This document shows positions 6,213 through 12,040 of a stretch of DNA of 12,457 bases, one piece after another. Source of the stretch: Opitutus sp. GAS368 (GTDB lineage Bacteria > Verrucomicrobiota > Verrucomicrobiia > Opitutales > Opitutaceae). A program made the translations under genes and the position numbers. Position 1 is the first letter of the stretch; every line of letters begins with the position of its first letter. The notes below the pieces were generated by a model. It saw only the letters and a list, made by a program, of their open reading frames with translations. It made no database searches and was not told the DNA's origin. The DNA lies in contig CAMAXB010000057.1 in the NCBI GenBank assembly GCA_945862035.1, forward strand, positions 1 to 12,457, given 5' to 3'.

Positions 6213-7366
6213 GAGATGCGCTGGGCGCGACCGTGGATATATGCAGCTCCTCGGGACTGAAAAGGGAAAACGTGGTCCTGCGGTGAGGATATGAACAAGA
6301 CCCTTCTGCCCATCCGTCTGGTTTTTGTCCTGCTGTGCGCGGCGGCCGGCTGGCTCCTGTGCTCTACGATTCCCGACTGGGATGACCGCTGGATGACGGC
6401 GATTTCCTTCGGCCTGCTGATTGGCATCCTGGTGGTGCTGGTCGACATCCTGCTGAAGGGCTTCTCCTTGCGCGGCCTCTCGGAGATCGCCTTCGGCCTG
6501 ATCGCCGGCTCCGCGGTTTCCCACCTCATCAGCAGATCGCCCCTGCTGGAGGAGGGTGACCCGCAGGTGATCTATCTGGTTCGCCTGAGTCTATTCATCG
6601 TGCTGACCTACTTTTGCACCGTGATCGCGCTGCGGGGCAAGGACGAGTTCAACCTTGTCATTCCCTATGTCCGCTTCGTGCCCCATGAGGTGGACGTTCC
6701 CCTTGTGGTCGTCGACACGAGCGCGCTGATTGACGGTTGGATCGCGCGGATCTGCGAATCTGGATTCCTCAGCACGGCATTGGTCATCCCCCGTTTCGTG
6801 CTGGAGGATCTGCAGCGGGTCGCCGACTCCCTGGATCCGTTGCGTCAGGCCCGGGGGCGCCGCGGCTTCGAGGTGCTGGGTGAACGGCGTCGAATCAAGA
6901 ATCTTGACCTCCGAATCCGGGAAAGCGACGTGACCAAGCGGACTGAGGTGAATGCCAAGCTGGTATTCTTGGCGCAGTCGATGAAGGCGAAGCTGCTTAC
7001 ACGGATTACAACCTGGCGAAGATGGCCGAGTTTGTGGGGGTGCAGTGGCTTAATCTCAACTTCCTGTCCAAGGCCCTCCGGCCGGTGCTGGCGCAGGGTG
7101 AGTCCATCGAAGTCGAACTCGTGAAGCCGGGCAAGGAGGACGGGCAGGCGGTCGGCTACCTCGAGGATGGCTCGATGGTGGTCGGAAAGGCCCGCGATCG
7201 CATCGGGTCACGAGTCGAGGTCGAGATCACCAGCGTCCTGCCTTCAGCCGGGGGCAAAATGGTCTTCGCGCGCGTATCGGGCAATACGCAGTCGCCCTTC
7301 CAGGCGGACTTAGAAATTTGTGTTTACTCCCGGCGGGGCGTTGACCACAACGACACCTCCCAGCAC

Positions 7367-7442
7367 GGGGCAGTAGCTCAGTTGATAGAGCGCGTCGTTC
7401 GCAACGACGAGGTCGTCGGTTTGAGCCCGATCTGCTCCACCA
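7367..7442 (+). tRNA. tRNA-Ala (CGC anticodon)
   Basis: A complete 76-base cloverleaf. The acceptor stem GGGGCAG/CTGCTCC contains the G3-U70 wobble pair that marks alanine tRNAs. The D stem is GCTC/GAGC and the anticodon stem CGTCG/CGACG is perfect, with loop TTCGCAA (7398-7404) giving anticodon CGC (reads GCG). The T stem is GTCGG/CCGAT, discriminator A7439, encoded CCA 7440-7442. Oddity: the D loop has A at position 19 (A7385) and the T loop has T at position 56 (T7422), instead of the near-universal G19 and C56. The two changes can still pair. It lies inside the run-on frame of the broken PIN-TRAM gene. Confidence 0.93.
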
Positions 7443-7523
7443 GCCGATGGATCGAACGAACGGATGGATTGTCATCCTCGGCAGGCGGTTCCGTTGCTAA
7501 ACTGCTCCGGCGCCACCCAAGCG

Positions 7524-7556
7524 GTTTAATCCCGCGGCGTGAGGGGTTAAACTTTT
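7524..7556 (+). terminator. possible terminator downstream of tRNA-Ala
   Basis: GTTTAATCCC (7524-7533) pairs with GGGGTTAAAC (7543-7552) over ten positions with one G-U pair, around a 9-base loop, and is followed by TTTT (7553-7556). It lies 82 bases after the tRNA. The T run is short. Confidence 0.45.
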
Positions 7557-7693
7557 CAGGCGGGAACTGAAGGGTCCCGGGCGGGCGCGGCCCAACCAGC
7601 AAGAAGGTCGAGGTGTTAGGAACTGACCTGCTTTAGGGTCCTTATCCCCGTTTTTTTGAGACGGACACAAGGTCAGGCCGGTCTGGCCAAGGA

Positions 7694-9013
7694 TTACGTC
7701 AGCGGCGCCAGCAACCACTCATAGGCGGGCTGCACCTGCACGCCCTTGGCGTTGGTCCCGGATGCGGCGTCGCGGTCGAGCACCAACAGACGCCGCTTGG
7801 CGCGCGGGTGTTCGTCGGCGATCGCCGTAAGCGCGCGGAGTTCGCGGGTGCGGGTGGCTTCGTGCGTAAAATCGGCACAGACTTGGATCACTTCTTCACC
7901 GGCGGACGGATGCCGGGCGAGGAAATCAATCTCCAGCCCGTCGGCCGTTTTCAGGTAGCCCACGCCCGCGCCGCGTCGCTCCAGTTCCAGCAGCACCGCC
8001 GTCTCAAGGGCATGGCCCAAACTCGTCCGGCCGCTCGCGTCAAAAGCCCGGATCAGACCCGTGTCCGCCGGATATATTTTCCGCGGGTTGGAATTGCGCT
8101 GCCGCTCCGACTCGGTGGCCAGCGGCACAGTCGACAGCAGAAACGCGTCCAGCAGGTGTCCGAGCATTGCATGCACCGCATCTTTGGCCAAAGCGTGCCC
8201 CTGCGATTTCAGGTCCTGAAACAGTCGATGTCCACTGAAGCTGCCCGCAGGGTTGCGCAGGCAGTGCCGAACGATCCAGCGCAGAGCCGCCACCTGCGTC
8301 ACCTCGTGCCGCTCCACCACATCACGGAAGAGCACCGTGTCCACGTAGCCCTGCAACAGTTCCACCCGCAGGGCTGCGGTTAAGCCCTGGGCCTCAGGAA
8401 AGCCGCCGTCGGTCAGATACTCTCGGAATCGCTTCTCCACCAGCGAGCGTTCCGCCGCCGTCCAGCCCCGCGCCTCCCGCGCCGGCTCCTCGCCCCGGTG
8501 GCGCAAAAACTCCCTGAAGCTGAACGGTCGGATCACCGTGGCCATGCCACGTCCACGCAATGACGTATGCAACTCCTTGGAGAGCATCCGGGCCGAGTAA
8601 CCTGACACGACCAGACTGATTTTTTCCGAGTCCATCGCCCGTCGAACGAATCGCTCCCAGCCCGGAACAAGTTGAATCTCGTCTAGATACCAATGCACCG
8701 TCTCCTGGCCCCGCAGCGCCGGATACCTCCGGTAATACTCCTCCAGCATGAATCCGAGTTGCTCCACTCCGATCTCAGCCAGCCGGTCGTCGTCGAAACT
8801 CAGGTAGAGTGATCGTTCGGGTGGCAGGCTCTGGCGCTGCGCCTCCAGCAACTGCCGCAAAAACGTCGTCTTACCTGACCGCCTCATTCCGATCACCGCA
8901 TGCACTTTGCCCGGCATGGCAGGCAGGGTGGCGTCTCTCCGCGTTAGCCCCAGAGCTGGCAATGGCCGTAGCGCTTGGCTCAGTTTTTCGGCCAAGACGG
9001 GATGCAAGCTCAT
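7694..9013 (-). CDS. AAA_14 / DUF4143 ATP-binding protein
   Basis: A 439-residue P-loop ATPase of the AAA_14 plus DUF4143 architecture. Walker A is GMRRSGKTT (42-50, Lys48), Walker B VHWYLDEIQ (106-114, Asp111/Glu112), followed by VVSGYSARMLSKELHTSLRGR (135-155 region), the usual sensor-like block. The C-terminal DUF4143 part has a restriction-nuclease-like core: LGHALETAVLLEL (332-344), GLEIDFLAR (359-367) and VIQVC (375-379). The Lys expected of an active PD-(D/E)XK site is Cys here, as is common in this family, so nuclease activity is doubtful. The start ATG 9011-9013 is supported by GAGGAG about 10 bases upstream. These proteins are widespread, often solitary and mobile, with unknown role. 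It stands alone between a tRNA and non-coding DNA. Confidence 0.92.
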   Translation of the reverse strand: MSLHPVLAEKLSQALRPLPALGLTRRDATLPAMPGKVHAVIGMRRSGKTTFLRQLLEAQRQSLPPERSLYLSFDDDRLAEIGVEQLGFMLEEYYRRYPALRGQETVHWYLDEIQLVPGWERFVRRAMDSEKISLVVSGYSARMLSKELHTSLRGRGMATVIRPFSFREFLRHRGEEPAREARGWTAAERSLVEKRFREYLTDGGFPEAQGLTAALRVELLQGYVDTVLFRDVVERHEVTQVAALRWIVRHCLRNPAGSFSGHRLFQDLKSQGHALAKDAVHAMLGHLLDAFLLSTVPLATESERQRNSNPRKIYPADTGLIRAFDASGRTSLGHALETAVLLELERRGAGVGYLKTADGLEIDFLARHPSAGEEVIQVCADFTHEATRTRELRALTAIADEHPRAKRRLLVLDRDAASGTNAKGVQVQPAYEWLLAPLT

Positions 9014-9031
9014 GGCCGTTAACTCTCCTCA

Positions 9032-9058
9032 AATGTATCCTTCTGTAAAGGACACATT
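9032..9058. promoter_or_regulatory. inverted repeat upstream of the AAA_14 ATPase, candidate operator
   Basis: AATGTATCCTT (9032-9042) and AAGGACACATT (9048-9058) are 11-base arms with a single mismatch around a 5-base centre. On the minus strand the site lies 19 bases before the ATPase start, just ahead of its ribosome-binding site. A weak promoter (GTGACC, 16 bases, TATCTC) can be proposed just upstream of it on the minus strand. This is the position expected of a repressor site or a 5' UTR hairpin. Confidence 0.5.
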
Positions 9059-9468
9059 GCGAGATATCAGTCTCTTTACGAAGGTCACCTGTCGATTACC
9101 CAATCCACGCACGACCGGTTGAGCGGTCGCAGCGCGAGCGCGCCTAGGCCATCCTTCGTATCAGGCAGTGGCGACCGGGAGCAGGCGCCAGTTCCGGGGT
9201 GAACCCTGCCGCGAATCCACTCTCTCGCGATGTGTCAGTCACCATTTTTCACTCGGAGGCGCAGCCCGAGTATGCGGCGCCGCACGTTTTTGCCCACCAC
9301 CCCAGAGCGAGAATCGGCGAACCGCGCTCAGCAAAGCAGGTCGCTCCTGAGGTGTTAAACGAGTAGGTCTGTCCGGTTGAGCTCACTCACTTCGCGCAGT
9401 TATTTTGCACCGAACTTCTTTGTTCGCAGAAAGAGTTTAGCACCCTTTCGTTCGTGCGAAACGCTTGC

Positions 9469-9479
9469 CTGCTCCACCA
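9469..9479 (+). repeat. direct repeat of the tRNA-Ala 3' end, possible att scar
   Basis: CTGCTCCACCA here equals the last 11 bases of tRNA-Ala (7432-7442), in the same orientation and 2037 bases apart. Bases on either side do not match. Between them lie only the AAA_14 ATPase and non-coding DNA. No integrase is seen. Confidence 0.45.
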
Positions 9480-9711
9480 TCCTTGGCCCGCCTCGCTTGG
9501 GAAGGTCTCCCGGATGCTCGGTCAGTTCTGAACAACCTTCCCGGCAGCGAGTTGACACAGGATTCGGCGCAGGACCGCCCGGCATTTTGTGGTCTGCACA
9601 ATGTAATCGGCTTGAGCGGATCGGCCGCGCGGAGTTCTGGGCTGGGCCTTCGTCGTAACGAGGAAAGGTTCCGCCGCTTGCCCGCAGAGCCCCGGATTTG
9701 CAATTGAAGGG

Positions 9712-9739
9712 TTGAGGGTAGCGGGGACCGTGTTAAGGT
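9712..9739 (+). promoter_or_regulatory. possible sigma-70-type promoter for the basic-tail protein
   Basis: TTGAGG (9712-9717) and TAAGGT (9734-9739) are separated by 16 bases and lie 33 bases before the start codon of the next gene. The match to consensus is weak, so this is tentative. Confidence 0.3.
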
Positions 9740-9772
9740 GGGACTCCTCCCGTCACGCCAAACCATCACGCC

Positions 9773-10231
9773 ATGAAAAAGAGCACAAAGTCCACCAAGC
9801 CTGCCGCCCCACAGGTCAAGTCCGTCGTCCCGAAGCCTGTGGTGCCCAAGTCGGCCAAGCAGACCAAGGCTCGAAAGAAGGTCGTCGCGAAAGGTGCGAA
9901 AAGCACCAAGCCGGTCAAGTCGGTCAAGCCGGCCAGCGCGGCACCAAAGCCCCTGCCGGTGGCCACGCTCGCGCCCAAGCTGACGACCATCACGGCCAAG
10001 ATCGATATCAGTTTCGGCAACACGCTTTTCCTGCGGGGCGAGGGTCCCGGCCTCAGCTGGAATCAGGGTGTCGCCTTGGATTGCGTGGATGACGACAAGT
10101 GGTCGATCACGCTGTCCGGCGCCCACCGGGCGGTGGTCTTCAAGTTTCTCGTCAACGACCTGACGTGGAGCGCGGGCAGCGACTACATTGTCGAGCCGGG
10201 GTCCGCCTCGGTGTTCGTCCCGGTGTTCTGA
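9773..10231 (+). CDS. Lys/Pro/Ala-rich tail plus carbohydrate-binding-like domain protein
   Basis: A 152-residue protein in two parts. Residues 1-70 are a low-complexity basic tail with 17 Lys in the first 60 residues and no Asp or Glu before residue 78, rich in KSTKP, KPVVPK and KSVKP repeats, like histone H1 or other DNA-binding tails. Residues 75-152 form a small beta-rich domain: LFLRGEGPGLSWNQGVAL (85-102), DDDKWSITLS (106-115), VFKFLVNDLTWSAGSDYIVEPG (122-143 region). The pattern of aromatic residues and WSAG(S/N)DY recalls the starch-binding/CBM20 and CBM48-like immunoglobulin folds. There is no signal peptide, so the protein should be cytoplasmic. The ATG at 9773 has no clear Shine-Dalgarno site. 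It converges on the DUF374 gene with an 11-base gap. Its role is unknown. Confidence 0.82.
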   Translation: MKKSTKSTKPAAPQVKSVVPKPVVPKSAKQTKARKKVVAKGAKSTKPVKSVKPASAAPKPLPVATLAPKLTTITAKIDISFGNTLFLRGEGPGLSWNQGVALDCVDDDKWSITLSGAHRAVVFKFLVNDLTWSAGSDYIVEPGSASVFVPVF

Positions 10232-10236
10232 CCACG

Positions 10237-10256
10237 CGCCGGCTAAACGACCGGCG
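10237..10256. terminator. short hairpin between convergent genes
   Basis: CGCCGG (10237-10242) pairs with CCGGCG (10251-10256) around an 8-base loop containing the stop codon of the minus-strand gene. No T tract is present on either side. It may contribute to ending both converging transcripts, but evidence is thin. Confidence 0.25.
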
Positions 10257-10929
10257 GCCGTTTCTGCGGTGCGTCGGGGTTGAGGGCCGCGAGCTGGGCC
10301 TCGATCCCGGCGACCGGGTTGTCCTGTCCCAGCTGCTCGGCCAGCGGGACCAGGGTCCCTCGCATCCGCACGCGCGAGAATGGCCGGGGCAGGCGGAAGC
10401 GGTCCCAACTGCCCAACTGCCAGGCTGACTCAAGTTCGAAGCCGAGCAGGAGCACGGGCACCTTGGCTCGGCGGGAAACAATCAGTGCACCCGGTTTGAA
10501 GGCGTACATCGGGCCGCGCGGGCCATCGGGCGTGATGCCGACGTCGTGGCCGGCCCGCAGGACCTCGACCAATGCGAGCGCCGCTTCGCGCCCGCGCTGG
10601 CTGCTTGAGCCGCGCACGGTCTGGATGCCCACCAGGCCGAAGAAGGAGGCCAGCCAAGCGCCATCCGTGCTTGCGCTCACCAGCGCAAAACAAGGCCGGC
10701 CCTGGCGGTAGATGCGGAAAAATTCCGCGGCGAGAAATAGCCGGTTATGCCAGAGAATCATGGCGATCGGCTCGTCGTTCTTTTCCAAGGCGGCTTCGTC
10801 CGCCGGCGAGGCTTCGAAACGGAGCGTCCGTCCCCACAGGCGCATGAATAGCCCGAGCGGCCACAGCACGAAGGCACGCCAGCCGCTGAGGGCATGGACG
10901 GGATGGGGTTCGGTCGGCGTTGCGGCCAC
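10243..10929 (-). CDS. lysophospholipid acyltransferase-like protein (DUF374 family)
   Basis: A 228-residue protein of the DUF374/LPLAT family, distantly related to the lipid A acyltransferases LpxL/LpxM. Visible motifs: LWHNRLF (59-65, His61 as candidate catalytic base), VSASTDGAWLASFFG (84-98), TVRGSSSQRG (104-113), and the signature GITPDGPRGP (131-140). A hydrophobic stretch at 19-32 (AFVLWPLGLFMRLW) suggests membrane contact. By family it should transfer an acyl chain to a lipid or lipid A-type acceptor at the inner membrane; the acceptor cannot be told. The start is GTG 10927-10929, the only start codon seen close to the conserved N-terminus; no Shine-Dalgarno site is visible and the frame stays open upstream. 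It is the second acyltransferase in this window, distinct from plsC. Confidence 0.88.
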   Translation of the reverse strand: MAATPTEPHPVHALSGWRAFVLWPLGLFMRLWGRTLRFEASPADEAALEKNDEPIAMILWHNRLFLAAEFFRIYRQGRPCFALVSASTDGAWLASFFGLVGIQTVRGSSSQRGREAALALVEVLRAGHDVGITPDGPRGPMYAFKPGALIVSRRAKVPVLLLGFELESAWQLGSWDRFRLPRPFSRVRMRGTLVPLAEQLGQDNPVAGIEAQLAALNPDAPQKRPPVV

Positions 10930-11333
10930 GGGGCGGTTCTCGGCGAAGCGGGCGGTGTCGCCAAGCCTTCTTTCCGGTGGTTTGATGGAGCTGGGGGCGC
11001 CGACCCCGGTCCGCTGATCGCCGGCTCGAGGTGGAGCGGGTCGCTCAACGCCGCTAGATCGACGCCGATACGGCTGGGCCAGCGGGGTTCCGGGGTATGG
11101 TTTGGAGGGGTTGAAGGTGAGTGGAGATTAAAACCCGAAGAGCCCAAATCAGACAGGACCGAGACCGAACGAGAAGGGACACGATGAGAGAGAACGAACC
11201 CGCAGCCCGAAATGTCCCTTGGCCGGACGGAATCCGGCGTCCGAACCGCCGTTGACGCCCGGAAGCAGACCCTGCACCCCTTGCCCCTGTGATTCTGCCT
11301 TTCTGCCCGCACCTCCCGTTTCCGCGTCCGGCC
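10930..11333. other. non-coding stretch with an 8-base inverted repeat
   Basis: About 400 bases between divergent genes. Frames that stay open here look like random GC-rich sequence with no domain. AAGGGACA (11174-11181) and TGTCCCTT (11213-11220) form a perfect inverted repeat around 31 bases. The region should hold promoters for the flanking genes in both directions, but I cannot point to convincing ones. Confidence 0.45.
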
Positions 11334-11828
11334 ATGGATTGGCGGGCATTTCATGGTCATGGGACGGACCGTGGGGAAGCTTTCTATGGAACGGCGCTGG
11401 AGTATGGGCAGTTTCTATGGATCGAGGGCAAGGTGGCCCGTGCCATCCTCTGCCTCGACCGCGCGATGGGAGCGGATCTCCGCGGGGACGAAGCGGTCCT
11501 GGCTTCCTGGCCAATGCCCTATGCGGCCCTGGCCTGGGTTCTCGCCCACACGCCCGACGCGGTGTTCACGGGAAACCCGCGGGTGCATTTCCAGCACTTT
11601 GCCGATCGCATGAACGCGCCGCGCCGCGCGCAACGCCAAGCGCGGGCCTGGGCCTGCTGGGCCCTGACGCGGCGGGTGCGGCCCGATCTGCCGGGTGATC
11701 CGCGCCATCACGTGGAGGAGCCCTCGTCCGCCCGCATCCTCACCGCGCTTGAGCAACATGGCCTCGCGGGGGAAGCGGCTCAATGGCAGCAGTTACTGCA
11801 AGGGTGCAGCGAGCGCAGGGCTCCGTGA
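11334..11828 (+). CDS. conserved protein of unknown function (164 aa)
   Basis: I start it at ATG 11334 (MDWRAFHG); an in-frame GTG at 11289 would add 15 residues that look non-conserved (rich in Pro and Phe). The protein is mostly helical, with YGTALEYGQFLWIEGKVARA (about 22-41) resembling a TPR-like helix pair, then AILCLDRAMGADLRG, a Pro-rich turn (SWPMPYAALAWVLAH) and an Arg-rich segment (NAPRRAQRQARAWACWALTRRVRPDLPG). It has no signal peptide, membrane helix or catalytic motif I can name. I believe similar proteins occur in Verrucomicrobiota, but this is memory, not a search. The gene ends 44 bases before the tRNA-Asp promoter. No Shine-Dalgarno site is evident at either start. Confidence 0.72.
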   Translation: MDWRAFHGHGTDRGEAFYGTALEYGQFLWIEGKVARAILCLDRAMGADLRGDEAVLASWPMPYAALAWVLAHTPDAVFTGNPRVHFQHFADRMNAPRRAQRQARAWACWALTRRVRPDLPGDPRHHVEEPSSARILTALEQHGLAGEAAQWQQLLQGCSERRAP

Positions 11829-11872
11829 TTCCTCGAGGGCGGGCTGGATTCCGGCGGGGGAGGAAAGGACGC

Positions 11873-11900
11873 TTGACTTGTATTTCTCGGATTCTACGTT
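11873..11900 (+). promoter_or_regulatory. promoter of tRNA-Asp
   Basis: TTGACT (11873-11878), a 16-base spacer and TACGTT (11895-11900) lie just upstream of the tRNA, whose mature 5' end is at 11922. The -35 box is near consensus, the -10 box weaker. An AT-richer spacer in a GC-rich genome supports it. Confidence 0.55.
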
Positions 11901-11921
11901 CCGCACTCTTTCCCGTCTCAC

Positions 11922-11998
11922 GGGGTGGTAGCTCAGTTGGTTAGAGCGTCTGCCTGTCACGCAGAAGGTCGCGGGTTCGAGTCCCGTCCATCCCGCCA
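11922..11998 (+). tRNA. tRNA-Asp (GTC anticodon)
   Basis: A 77-base cloverleaf. The acceptor stem GGGGTGG/CCATCCC has one G-U pair at 4-69. D loop AGTTGGTTA is normal, the anticodon stem TCTGC/GCAGA carries loop CTGTCAC (anticodon GTC), the T arm GCGGG-TTCGAGT-CCCGT is standard, the discriminator is G11995 and CCA is encoded (11996-11998). Promoter upstream and strong terminator downstream indicate a single-gene transcript. Confidence 0.97.
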
Positions 11999-12007
11999 GT
12001 TTTTGGG

Positions 12008-12040
12008 CCCTTTAACCTCAATTGTTAAAGGGTTTTTATT
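12008..12040 (+). terminator. intrinsic terminator of tRNA-Asp
   Basis: CCCTTTAAC (12008-12016) and GTTAAAGGG (12024-12032) form a perfect 9-bp stem with a 7-base loop, followed by TTTTTATT (12033-12040). It lies 9 bases after the tRNA CCA end. Confidence 0.88.

Larger units (their letters stand above)
6291..7570 (+). pseudogene. membrane-anchored PIN-TRAM protein (YacL-like), frameshifted
   Basis: The N-terminus (ATG 6291, GAGG just before) has four predicted membrane helices (about 8-25, 36-56, 64-81, 94-114). A PIN ribonuclease-type domain follows, with VVDTSALIDG (Asp142) and VLEDLQRVADS (Glu172), then the stretch EVNAKLVFLAQ, where relatives have EVDxKL: residue 221 is Asn (AAT 6951-6953). 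After KLLT (to 7001) the frame breaks; the expected DYNLAKMAEF continues in the other frame from codon ACG 7001-7003, as if one base were missing near 7000. The rest reads as a normal TRAM domain ending around 7273 (GGKMVFAR). No stop follows there: the frame continues through tRNA-Ala to TGA 7568-7570. Two frames, one lost acidic residue and a missing stop point to decay or sequence error. The family resembles Bacillus YacL; function in the cell is unclear. Confidence 0.8.
9059..9772. other. non-coding stretch right of the ATPase
   Basis: About 700 bases with no credible gene on either strand; the long minus-strand frame that crosses it mostly shadows the downstream gene and has no domain. 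It holds a perfect 11-base copy of the tRNA-Ala 3' end (9469-9479), a 12-base sequence GAGGTGTTAAAC (9349-9360) that differs by one base from 7541-7552, and a small CGAAC/GTTCG hairpin (9411-9426). The texture suggests decayed accessory DNA. Confidence 0.55.

Noticed and set aside
6213..6524. Upstream extension of the EVE protein
   Set aside because: The frame is open, but the added residues (Gln/Arg/Asp-rich) show no family similarity and are antisense to the membrane helices of the PIN-TRAM gene.
6996..7004. Programmed -1 frameshift in the PIN-TRAM gene
   Set aside because: No X XXY YYZ slippery heptamer or obvious downstream pseudoknot is seen; a real indel or read error is simpler.
7634..7660. 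Terminator at the T7 run 7651-7657
   Set aside because: Only a three-base GGG/CCC pairing precedes it, too weak for a stem; on the minus strand it has no T tract.
7694..9013. Anti-phage defence system built on the AAA_14 ATPase
   Set aside because: The gene stands alone, with no partner effector, and DUF4143 ATPases are common outside defence islands; the function is unknown.
9437..10408. A 323-codon open frame on the minus strand
   Set aside because: It covers the basic-tail gene in antisense and part of the DUF374 gene; its translation is Arg/Gly/Leu-rich with no recognisable domain.
10758..11360. A 200-codon minus-strand frame overlapping the DUF374 N-terminus
   Set aside because: It runs in another frame over the conserved DUF374 coding sequence and looks like random intergenic translation.
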